Assembly: GCF_009377235.1 (NCBI RefSeq)
Contig: NZ_VMNX01000008.1
Location: 29,266 to 93,265, forward strand
Source of the DNA: Streptomyces acidicola
GTDB lineage: Bacteria > Actinomycetota > Actinomycetes > Streptomycetales > Streptomycetaceae
DNA length: 64,000 nucleotides
Direction: 5' to 3'
The position numbers and the translations under genes are program-made. The notes below the pieces were generated by a model. It searched no databases, had not been told where the DNA came from, and saw nothing but the letters and a program-made list of their open reading frames with translations. This document shows, one piece after another, positions 1 to 7,371 of the stretch (position 1 is its first letter; the number at the start of each line of letters is the position of its first letter).

Positions 1-318
1 GCCGCGCACCGGGTCGACCGCGCGTACGGTGCCGGTGACTTCGAGCCGGTCCCCCACGTGGGCGGGCGCCCGGTTCTGCCAGGCGACCTCCCTCACCCGC
101 CCGGTCCCGCCTGCGAAGCCCGCCGCGGCCCGGTGGAAGAGACAGCCGTGCAGCTGCGCCATGACGACCGGTCCGGCCAGCCCCTCGGAGCGGGCGAAGG
201 CGGTGTCGTAGTGGATGCGGTGGGTGTTGCGGGTGACGGCGCCGAAGCGCAGCAGGGTGACCTCGTCGGGGATGAACGAGACGGGTGGTACCGGCTGACC
301 GACGCTGACGGAATCCAT
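1..318 (-). CDS. MaoC-like (hot-dog fold) dehydratase subunit, 3' end outside the window
   Basis: The translation begins MDSVSVGQPVPP, continues with FIPDEVTLLRFGAVTRNTHRIHYD and later VVMAQLHG, and matches MaoC-type enoyl-CoA hydratases. The segment with N, H and D in NTHRIHYD is the usual active-site region of hot-dog hydratases. The gene runs off the left edge, so its C-terminus is not seen. ATG 318 is chosen because AGGTGA lies 8 nt upstream. GTG codons every 9 bp from 330 to 384 are in the same frame and could also initiate, because a tandem repeat sits between this gene and the upstream subunit. Paired small MaoC proteins in actinobacteria often form heterodimeric hydratases. A role in acyl-CoA hydration is inferred from the family and the neighbouring CoA-transferase and CoA-ligase. 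Confidence 0.75.
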   Translation of the reverse strand, partial: MDSVSVGQPVPPVSFIPDEVTLLRFGAVTRNTHRIHYDTAFARSEGLAGPVVMAQLHGCLFHRAAAGFAGGTGRVREVAWQNRAPAHVGDRLEVTGTVRAVDPVRG

Positions 319-330
319 GGGCGTACTCAC

Positions 331-384
331 CTGACTCACTTGACTCACCTGACTCACCTGACTCACCTGACTCACCTGACTCAC
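331..384 (-). repeat. 9-bp tandem repeat of ribosome-binding site, stop and start between two MaoC genes
   Basis: On the minus strand GTGAGTCAG is repeated six times (one copy has CAA), followed by a partial copy GTGAGTACG. Each unit with the preceding AG reads AGGTGAGTC, so it holds a Shine-Dalgarno-like AGGTGA, a TGA in one frame and a GTG in another. The first TGA is the real stop of the upstream gene. All GTGs are in frame with the ATG at 318 of the downstream gene. Because the unit is 9 bp, copy changes keep the frame but alter spacing or N-terminal length. Confidence 0.9.
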
Positions 385-860
385 CTGACGATGAACCTCT
401 CCGTGACCTCGACGAGCACTCCGCGCGCCGCGCTGTACGTCTTCTCCACCGTGAGCAGCAGGAACCCGTCCCCGGATCCCTTGCGCTCGACCGCCATGAG
501 GGCCCGGAGCACGTCGATCGCGTCACCGGCCCGTACCTCGTCCTTCCAGCGCACCTCCTGGCCGCCCGCCATCAGCCGCACGTCGAGCCCGTCCGTGCCG
601 GGGACCTCGTCGCGGTACATGCCGTCCGGGCGGACCTCGTCCGGGCCGGGGCCGGGAGCCGGGCGCAGCAGGCTCACGAGGTACATGGGGTGCACGGTGA
701 ACCGGGAGTGTCCCGGCTCGGTCAGGTGCGGCGCGGTCTCTCCCGAGGCCCGCGCGAACTCCGCGGCGTCCTCGGCCCGTACGACCCCCAGGGGGCGCCG
801 TTCCTGCCGGCCGATCGAGGCCCGGGCCCGTTCCTCCGCCAGATCCAGCTCCGCCGCCAT
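381..860 (-). CDS. MaoC/FAS1-like dehydratase N-terminal-type subunit
   Basis: This 159-aa protein starts MAAELDLAEERARASIG and contains LTEPGHSRFTVHPMYLVSLLRPAPG and RAGDAIDVLRALMAVERKGSGDGFLLLTVEKTY, the pattern of the MaoC dehydratase N-terminal (FAS1-like) family. ATG 860 has GGAGG 6 nt upstream; a GTG at 884 is possible but lacks such a site. The stop codon overlaps the first GTG of the repeat that leads into the downstream MaoC gene, so the two are probably co-translated and form a heterodimeric enoyl-CoA hydratase. It is divergent from the alpha/beta hydrolase at 977, with about 115 bp between them. The substrate is not evident; the neighbours suggest a CoA-activated acid. Confidence 0.75.
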   Translation of the reverse strand: MAAELDLAEERARASIGRQERRPLGVVRAEDAAEFARASGETAPHLTEPGHSRFTVHPMYLVSLLRPAPGPGPDEVRPDGMYRDEVPGTDGLDVRLMAGGQEVRWKDEVRAGDAIDVLRALMAVERKGSGDGFLLLTVEKTYSAARGVLVEVTERFIVR

Positions 861-976
861 GTGCCGCCTCCGTCCTCGGGTCACGCGACGCTAACCGCCG
901 CTGCCCGTCCGTCACCACGGGTCCGGCCCGCTCAGCGGACCGCTCCGCTTGGGTGCGCCCGTGAGCGCCGGACACG

Positions 977-1852
977 ATGCGAGGCATGGACCTCATGGAC
1001 ATTCAGCCGCCCCCGCAGGGCGCCTACGCGGACGCGGACGGCGTCGACTACCACTACATCGAGCTGGGCGAGGGAACCCCCACCGTCTTTCTGCACGGCG
1101 GCGGCCCGGGATGTACGGGCTGGTCGGACTTCGGGCAGGTGGCGCCGCTGTTCGCGGCGGACCGCCGGTGCCTCCTCGTCGACATCCTGCAGTACGGGAA
1201 GTCCGCCAAGCCCGTCATCAAGGGCCCCATGTGGGACTACCACGCCGCGAAGACGGTGGCGTTGCTCGACACCCTGGGCGTGGAGCGCGCCGACTTCGTC
1301 TGCAACTCGTGGGGCGGGACGATCGCGCTCAACCTGGCCGCCAAGTACCCGGAGCGTGTCCGGTCGCTTGTGATCACCGGCAGTATGCCGGTCTTCCACG
1401 GCCCGCTGGCCCCGCTGCCGGAGAGCGGCCGTCGCGGACGCAACGCCCGCGACGTGTACTACGGCGGTGACGGCCCGTCCCGGGAGAAGATGCGGGCCCT
1501 GATGGCGCGTCTGGAGTGGTACGACCCGGACGCCGTCCCCGAGGGCACCGTGACGCTGCGCCACGAGCAGAGCCTCGACCCGGAGGAGACCGCGCTGGCC
1601 GGCGCCTCGGACAACCCGCGCGGCGACTGGCAGGACCTCTCCGCCGAACTCGGCCGTATCGAGGCCCCCGCGCTCTTCCTGTGGGGGATGTACGACGCCT
1701 TCCTGACCCCGGACTATCCCCTGATGCTTGCCCGCATGGTGCCGCGGGGCAGTCTCCATGTGATGGATCAGGCGTCCCACCACCCCCAGGAAGAGCGTCC
1801 GTACGATTACTACAGCGTGGTCAGCGGGTTCCTGAACCAGCACCACGGCTGA
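977..1852 (+). CDS. Alpha/beta hydrolase, meta-cleavage-product hydrolase type
   Basis: The 291-aa protein has the oxyanion motif HGGGPG near residue 40, the nucleophile elbow CNSWGG (serine near residue 113), an Asp in LWGMYDAFL and a C-terminal histidine in DQASHHPQEERP. That layout is typical of the MhpC/BphD/HsaD C-C bond hydrolases, which cleave meta-ring-fission products in aromatic or steroid breakdown. It is followed 17 nt later by the CoA-transferase gene, so it is the first gene of a plus-strand operon. ATG 977 is the furthest upstream start; ATG 986 or 995 are alternatives because no strong ribosome-binding site decides. Hydrolysis of a C-C bond is inferred from family resemblance; an ester hydrolase is possible. 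Confidence 0.75.
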   Translation: MRGMDLMDIQPPPQGAYADADGVDYHYIELGEGTPTVFLHGGGPGCTGWSDFGQVAPLFAADRRCLLVDILQYGKSAKPVIKGPMWDYHAAKTVALLDTLGVERADFVCNSWGGTIALNLAAKYPERVRSLVITGSMPVFHGPLAPLPESGRRGRNARDVYYGGDGPSREKMRALMARLEWYDPDAVPEGTVTLRHEQSLDPEETALAGASDNPRGDWQDLSAELGRIEAPALFLWGMYDAFLTPDYPLMLARMVPRGSLHVMDQASHHPQEERPYDYYSVVSGFLNQHHG

Positions 1853-1869
1853 CGGCGAGCGGAGGACAC

Positions 1870-4200
1870 GTGAGCGCATCGATCCCCCGGGTCGTCGAAC
1901 TGTCCAGCCCGTTCGCCCGGTTCGCGGGCAGGCTGCTGGTCGGGCTCGGTCACGAGGTCGTCCTCGTCGAACCCCCTCAGGGCGACGGGACGCGGCGCGA
2001 ACTCGGCGGTGACGCCTTCGCCCACTGGCACGCCGGGAAACGCTCGGTGACGCTTGACCCGTCCGCCCCTGAGGGCGCCGCCGGGCTGCGGCGCCTGCTG
2101 GCGGGCGCCGACGTCCTGCTCGACGGAACGGCGGACGGCGCGGGCCCGGCCGCCGAGGGCCTCGACCATCTGGTCCATGTGCGTGTCACCCCGTTCGGTC
2201 TGGTCGGTCCCCGCAGCGGTTGGCAGGGGACCGACCTGGTCGTGGCGGCGCTGGGCGGGATGCTCGCGCAGGTGGGCGATCCCGACGGGCCGCCGCTGCG
2301 GCTGCCGGAGAACCAGGCGGAGCAGCTCGCGGGCGTCAACGCGGCGATCGCCGTCCTGCTCGGCCTGCGGGCACGGCGCCGGGGGCCGGGTCAGCTCATC
2401 GACGTCTCCGCGCAGGCATGTGTGGCGGCGGCCCTGGAGGCGGGAGCCCTCGCCTATCTGCACGAGGACCGGGTACCGCCGCGGCCGGGGCGCGTGCACC
2501 CCCTGGTCCCGCACGGGCTGTTCCGGGCCGCCGACGGTTACCTGGGCGGTGGACTCGGGGGCAGCCCCCGCATGTGGGACGCGCTGCTCGCCTGGCTGCG
2601 CGAGGAGGGCGCGGACGCCGATCTCGCGGAGCCCCGGTGGCAGGACCCTGTCGAGCGCAAGAAGCACCAGGAGTACGTCTTCAACGTCGTCCAGGACTTC
2701 GTCGGCACCTGGCCCAAGGCCGAGTTCGCGGAGCGGGCGCAGGCCAGGAAACTGCCCTGGGCGGCCGTGGACCTGCCGTACGAGCTGCCGGACAACCCCC
2801 AGCTGTCCGCACGGAACTTCTTCACCCGGGTCGAGGGCCGGACCGACGTGGGCTTCCCGTTCGCGTTCCCCGAGGGCCGCAGGGTCACCCGGCTCCGCGT
2901 GCCCGGCCCCGGTGACGACCAGGCACTCCTCGACGACCAGGCGCTCCCCGACGAGCAACGCCCGGTGCGACGGGCCGAGGGCGCCTCCTCCGCCCGGCCC
3001 GCCCTGGACGGCGTCCGCGTCCTCGACCTGACCTGGGTGCTCGCGGGCCCGTACTGCACGAAGGTCCTGGCCGACCACGGTGCTGACGTCATCAAGGTGG
3101 AGTCCCTCGGACGCCCCGACCCCACCCGGTTCGCGCCCTTCATGCACCTGTCGCGGGGCGACCACACGGACCCGAACACCAACGGCTACTTCAACGAGGT
3201 CAACCGCAACAAGCGCAGCATCGCCCTCGACACACGGACCGAGGAGGGCGTCGCCGTACTCCGGGACCTCATCGCTTCCTGCGACGTCCTCGTGGAGAAC
3301 TTCAGTGCCACGGTCATGACCCGGCTCGGCCTCGGCTACGACGCGCTGCGCGAGATCAACCCGGGCATCGTGTACGTGAGCATGTCGGGCATGGGCCACA
3401 CCGGCCCGCGTGCGGGCTGGGTGTCGTACGCCGACACCGTCTCGGCCAGTTCGGGACTGACCGGGCTGACCGGCTGGGGGCCGGACGACGTGGTGGGCGT
3501 GATCTACGGCCACGGTGACATCGTGGCGGGTCTGCAGGCGGCGCTGGCGACGGTCGCCGCGCTGGAGCACCGGGCGGAGACCGGGCGTGGCCAGCACATC
3601 GACCTGTCCCAACTGGAGGCGATCGCCGCGCACATGGGGACGAGCCTGCTCACGTCGTCCCGGACTCCGATCGGCAACGCGCACCCGGTGTGGAGCCCGC
3701 AGGGGGTGTACCGCTGCCTCGGCGCGGACCGCTGGCTGGCCGTGAGTGTCCGCTCGGACGAGGAGTGGGCGGCGCTGTGCGACGTCCTCGGCCGTCCCGA
3801 ACTCGCCGCCGACGCACGGCTGTCGACGGCGGAGGGCCGGAGGCGTGAGAGCACCCGTGTCGACGGCGTGCTGGGCGACTGGGCGCGCCGTCTGTCCGCC
3901 GATCAGGCGGCGGAGCTGCTGCAGGAGCGAGGAATCCCGGCCGGGGCGGTGCAGGACGGCCGTGAACTCGTCGAGCACGACCCGCAGTTGAGGGCACGCG
4001 GCTTCTACGTCCGTGCCGAGCACCCGGTCGCGGGCGCCTTTCTGCACGAGGGCGTCCCCATCCGTCTCACCGGCACGCCCGGCGGCATCCGGCGGGCCGC
4101 GCCCGTGCTGGGCGCGCACACCGACGAGGTGCTGCGCGACGTGGCGGGCATCTCTCCGGAGCGGCTCCGGCGGCTGCACGAGGAGGATGTGCTGCGATGA
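1870..4200 (+). CDS. Double-domain CaiB/BaiF (family III) CoA-transferase
   Basis: The 776-aa protein contains two family III CoA-transferase units in one chain, twice the usual length of about 400 aa. The first covers about residues 1-340, and the second begins near residue 378 with LDGVRVLDLTWVLAGPYCTKVLADHGADVIKVE. Candidate catalytic aspartates lie in TDLVVAALGG and SYADTVSASSG. The linker carries a short duplication (DDQALLDDQALPDEQ). GTG 1870 follows GGAGG by 5 nt. The stop overlaps the start of the CoA-synthetase gene (ATGA at 4197), indicating translational coupling. It should transfer CoA between an acyl-CoA donor and a free acid; the substrate is unknown. The fused two-domain form is known in actinobacteria. 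Confidence 0.85.
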   Translation: MSASIPRVVELSSPFARFAGRLLVGLGHEVVLVEPPQGDGTRRELGGDAFAHWHAGKRSVTLDPSAPEGAAGLRRLLAGADVLLDGTADGAGPAAEGLDHLVHVRVTPFGLVGPRSGWQGTDLVVAALGGMLAQVGDPDGPPLRLPENQAEQLAGVNAAIAVLLGLRARRRGPGQLIDVSAQACVAAALEAGALAYLHEDRVPPRPGRVHPLVPHGLFRAADGYLGGGLGGSPRMWDALLAWLREEGADADLAEPRWQDPVERKKHQEYVFNVVQDFVGTWPKAEFAERAQARKLPWAAVDLPYELPDNPQLSARNFFTRVEGRTDVGFPFAFPEGRRVTRLRVPGPGDDQALLDDQALPDEQRPVRRAEGASSARPALDGVRVLDLTWVLAGPYCTKVLADHGADVIKVESLGRPDPTRFAPFMHLSRGDHTDPNTNGYFNEVNRNKRSIALDTRTEEGVAVLRDLIASCDVLVENFSATVMTRLGLGYDALREINPGIVYVSMSGMGHTGPRAGWVSYADTVSASSGLTGLTGWGPDDVVGVIYGHGDIVAGLQAALATVAALEHRAETGRGQHIDLSQLEAIAAHMGTSLLTSSRTPIGNAHPVWSPQGVYRCLGADRWLAVSVRSDEEWAALCDVLGRPELAADARLSTAEGRRRESTRVDGVLGDWARRLSADQAAELLQERGIPAGAVQDGRELVEHDPQLRARGFYVRAEHPVAGAFLHEGVPIRLTGTPGGIRRAAPVLGAHTDEVLRDVAGISPERLRRLHEEDVLR

Positions 4201-5804
4201 CCGACTCGACGGCGTACGGCACGGGCACACCCGGCGCGCGGGGGCACGACATGACCGTGCCGGGTCTCGTCGAGTCCGCGGCCGAGAGGTTCGGTGACCG
4301 CATCTTCCTGCGCGTGGGGGACGTGACGCGCACGTACGCCGAGACCCGCGAGGCCGCGGCCACCATGGCGGGCGCGCTCGCCGCCCGGGGCTGCCGGCCG
4401 GGGGACCGGATCGCGGCGCTGCTGTCCAACCGGATCGAACTCGTCGACCTGGTCCTCGGGTGTGCGTGGCTGGGCGCGGTCGTGGTGCCGTTGAACACCG
4501 GGTTGCGCGGCCGGTCGCTGCGCCAGGCGCTGGACGCGGCCCGGCCCCGGTTCCTGTACGCCGAGGCGGAGTCGGCGGCGCACGCCGCGGCGGCCGGGCA
4601 TCGTGGCGTCGTCTGGCCGGTGGGCGGCGAGGACGTCCCCCGGCCGGGCGTGGCCGAGGCGATCGCGCCCGCTCCGGTGCGTCCGGAGGACACCGCCGCC
4701 CTGCTCTTCACCTCGGGCACGACGGGGAGTTCGCGCGGTGTCCGCTGCCCGGGGGCCCAGTTCGTGTGGTGGGGCCGCAATGTCTCGGACGCGCTGCGGC
4801 TCACGTCCGACGACGTCCTGTTCACCTGTCTGCCGCTGTTCCACACCAACGCCCTCAACACCCTGGCGCACGCCATGACGGTGGGCGCGAGCTGTGTCGT
4901 CGGCGGGCGTTTCTCCGCGTCGCGTTACTGGTCGCAGGTGGCGGACGCCCGTGCCACGGCCGTCTATCTGCTCGGTGCGATGGTGCCCATGCTGCTCGCG
5001 CGGCCACCCGGCCCGGACGACCGGGCACACCGGGCGTGGCGCGGTCTCTCCCCGGCCACCCCGGGCCCCCTGTGGGGGCCCTTCCGCGACCGCTTCGGCG
5101 TCACCCTCGTCGACGGGTTCGGCTCGACGGAGACGAACCTCGTGATCGGCGCCACGCCCGACGAGTACCGGCCCGGCCGCATGGGCACGGTACGCGAGGG
5201 CTTCTCCGCACGAGTGGTCGACGAGACGCTCGGCCCCGTCGCGGACGGAACACCGGGCGAACTCCTCGTCCGCAGCCACCACCCGTACGCCTTCTCCACC
5301 GGCTACCTGGGGGATCCGGAGCCGTCGCCCGGTTCCTGGCGCCGTACGGGCGACCGTGTGGTCCGCGAACCCGACGGGTGGTTCCGCTTCGTCGACCGCG
5401 TCAAGGACGTCATCCGGCGCCGTGGTGAGAACATCTCGTCGTCCGAGGTGGAGTCGGTGGTCCGCTCCCATCCGGCGGTCGCCGAGGCGGCGGCCTTCCC
5501 CGTGGGCTCGGACCTGGCCGAGGACGAGGTCATGGTCGCGGTGGTCGTCCGGCCGGGCAGTGCGCTGGACCCGGAGGACCTGGCCCGGCACTGTGCCCGT
5601 GAACTGCCCGCCTTCGCCGTACCCCGCTTCGTGGAGACGGTTCCGGCACTGCCGCTCACCGAGACCGGCAAGGTCCGCAAGGCCGTCCTGCGCGAACGCG
5701 GTGTGACCTCCCGGACCTGGGACCGCGCCGCCGTCACCTCCGGTACGGCGTCCCCTCGGAGCACGTGGACGGCATCCGCACCGAGGCCGGGCTCGCCGCC
5801 CTGA
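4197..5804 (+). CDS. AMP-forming acyl-CoA synthetase / acid-CoA ligase
   Basis: This 535-aa ANL-superfamily enzyme has the P-loop LLFTSGTTGSSRGV near residue 177, the GFGSTETN adenylate motif, the hinge region WRRTGDRVVREPDGWFRFVDRVKDVIRRRGENIS and the catalytic lysine region LTETGKVRKAVL near the C-terminus. All core motifs are present, so it is probably active. It activates a carboxylic acid to the acyl-AMP and then the CoA thioester. The ATG overlaps the stop of the upstream CoA-transferase, so both enzymes should be made together. Beyond the catalytic lysine there is an extra tail of about 35 residues rich in Thr, Ala and Pro. The acid substrate cannot be read from sequence. Confidence 0.9.
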   Translation: MTDSTAYGTGTPGARGHDMTVPGLVESAAERFGDRIFLRVGDVTRTYAETREAAATMAGALAARGCRPGDRIAALLSNRIELVDLVLGCAWLGAVVVPLNTGLRGRSLRQALDAARPRFLYAEAESAAHAAAAGHRGVVWPVGGEDVPRPGVAEAIAPAPVRPEDTAALLFTSGTTGSSRGVRCPGAQFVWWGRNVSDALRLTSDDVLFTCLPLFHTNALNTLAHAMTVGASCVVGGRFSASRYWSQVADARATAVYLLGAMVPMLLARPPGPDDRAHRAWRGLSPATPGPLWGPFRDRFGVTLVDGFGSTETNLVIGATPDEYRPGRMGTVREGFSARVVDETLGPVADGTPGELLVRSHHPYAFSTGYLGDPEPSPGSWRRTGDRVVREPDGWFRFVDRVKDVIRRRGENISSSEVESVVRSHPAVAEAAAFPVGSDLAEDEVMVAVVVRPGSALDPEDLARHCARELPAFAVPRFVETVPALPLTETGKVRKAVLRERGVTSRTWDRAAVTSGTASPRSTWTASAPRPGSPP

Positions 5805-5823
5805 CCACGGCACCGCGTTCCGG

Positions 5824-6002
5824 CTAGGGCCTGTCGTCACATTCCCGTCGTCGCCCGAAGGGCGGCCCCGCGGCGTCTGGTGCGTGCTCTCGGCGTGCCG
5901 GGCGGAAGCCCTCGTACTGGACGTACTTGGGCTTTCGCCCGGTGCGGCGGGAGTGCGTGCCAGGCGTCGCGGGGCAGACGGGAATTTGACGACAGGCCCT
6001 AG
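5824..6002. mobile_element. MITE-like palindromic element with 26-bp terminal inverted repeats
   Basis: The ends read CTAGGGCCTGTCGTCA-C-ATTCCCGTC at the left and its reverse complement with one mismatch at the right. CTAG occurs at both outer edges and may be the target duplication. Internal sequence is also complementary arm to arm, centred near 5915, so the whole 179 bp forms an imperfect long hairpin. The left arm has an extra short hairpin (CGCCCGAAGGGCG). There is no transposase gene. It occupies most of the 311-bp gap between the acyl-CoA synthetase and the monooxygenase. Confidence 0.75.
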
Positions 6003-6115
6003 GCCCGCCCCCCGGTCACCCGGCCGGGTGGAACTCCCGGCCGTCGCCCGGTCGTTCACCTCAGTAGCCGCGCGGCCGACCGGCGTCCGTGGGCAGTACG
6101 AGGGGAGTGGCGGGA

Positions 6116-7324
6116 GTGGCGCGGATCATCGTCATCGGGGGCGGGACGGCCGGTACGGCGGCGGCGCTGGCCCTGCACAGGGCCGGGTTCGACGTCACCG
6201 TGCACGAGGCGCACCCCGACTCGGCGGAGGACATCGGCGCGTTCCTCACCCTCGCCACCAACGGCCTGCGGGCCCTCGCCCAGTTCGACGCCGTCTCCGC
6301 GGTCACCTCCGTCGGTTTCCCGCTGACCACCCTGCGCGTACTCGACGGCACCGGCACGGAGTTGGCGCGGCGTCCCCTCGCGGGGGTCCAGGACCCGCTC
6401 CTGCCGTACCGGTGCCTGCGCCGCGGCGAACTGAACGCCGCCCTCCAGTCGGAGGCCGCTCGAAGGGGCATCGATGTCCGGCACGGCGCCCGGCTGGCCT
6501 CCGTCGAGGACGGCCCGGACGACGTCACCGTCCGCTTCACCGACGGCAGCACCGCGACCGGCGACCTGCTCATCGGCGCCGACGGGCTGAACTCCACCGT
6601 CCGCCGCACGATCGCCCCGGCCGTAGACCCTCGTTACTCAGGCGAGCACGTCCTCTACGGCTACACCACCGAGGCACCCGTCGCCGGTCCCACGGACCTC
6701 TTCACGCTGATCCGTGGCAGCGCGGCCGCCTTCGGCTACGCGGTGAGCCCCGCCGGGGAGACGTACTGGTTCGCCCGCGTCAGCGGTGACCCGCTGTCGG
6801 CCGAGGACCTCGCGAACGGCACTCCGGCCCGGTGGCGCGACCTGCTCCTCCCGCTGCTGCGCAAGGACGCCACGCCCGCCGCGGGCATGGTCGCGGCCAC
6901 CACCGACAGCATCCTGGTCACCAACGCCACCGAGATGCCGCCGGCCACGCCCTGGCGTGCCGGGCGGGCTCTGCTCATCGGTGACGCCGCACACGCCGCC
7001 TCACCGGCGACCGGGCAGGGCGCGTCGATGGCGCTGGAGGACGCCGTCGTCCTCGCGAAGGCCCTGCGGGACGCCCCGGACACCGAGAGCGCACTGACCG
7101 TCTACGAGACGCTCCGCCGCCCCCGCGTGGAGCACAACATCATCACCAGCGGACGGATCTCCCGGGGCGCCCACTCCCCCGCGACCGTCCGCCCGGGCAG
7201 CCTGGGCGGTCCGGGCACGACCGCTGCCCCGGTCGGCGACGACGACCTGGTCCGGCAGCTGGACTGGGACACCAACCTCTGGACCATGGTCACCGACAGC
7301 AGCCCGGCCGGTGACCGGGGCTGA
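6116..7324 (+). CDS. FAD-dependent monooxygenase, PHBH/UbiH type
   Basis: The 402-aa protein begins with a Rossmann FAD motif IIVIGGGTAGTAAALALHRAG, has the internal DG-type motif GDLLIGADGLNSTVR near residue 155 and the second FAD motif ALLIGDAAHAASPATGQGASMALEDA near residue 290. These three motifs in this order define the class A flavoprotein hydroxylases. GTG 6116 is preceded by AGGGGAG at 6101-6107. The gene is convergent with the signalling gene that ends at 7372. It may hydroxylate an aromatic or polyketide-like compound; membership in the upstream catabolic operon is uncertain because the MITE-like element lies between them. Confidence 0.88.
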   Translation: MARIIVIGGGTAGTAAALALHRAGFDVTVHEAHPDSAEDIGAFLTLATNGLRALAQFDAVSAVTSVGFPLTTLRVLDGTGTELARRPLAGVQDPLLPYRCLRRGELNAALQSEAARRGIDVRHGARLASVEDGPDDVTVRFTDGSTATGDLLIGADGLNSTVRRTIAPAVDPRYSGEHVLYGYTTEAPVAGPTDLFTLIRGSAAAFGYAVSPAGETYWFARVSGDPLSAEDLANGTPARWRDLLLPLLRKDATPAAGMVAATTDSILVTNATEMPPATPWRAGRALLIGDAAHAASPATGQGASMALEDAVVLAKALRDAPDTESALTVYETLRRPRVEHNIITSGRISRGAHSPATVRPGSLGGPGTTAAPVGDDDLVRQLDWDTNLWTMVTDSSPAGDRG

Positions 7325-7371
7325 TTCGAGCCGGGGCACGGGCCGTCCCGTCACACCGGGGAGATGTCCGG

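Noticed and set aside
331..390. Possible CRISPR-like array because of repeated units
   Set aside because: The repeats are 9 bp with no spacers and sit exactly at a gene junction.
58..894. Plus-strand frame containing HLTHLTHLT repeats
   Set aside because: It is the opposite strand of the 9-bp repeat and the MaoC genes; codon use and homology favour the minus strand.
1..7324. Biosynthetic gene cluster for a natural product
   Set aside because: CoA-ligase, CoA-transferase, MaoC and monooxygenase genes occur, but no core synthase is present; catabolism fits better.
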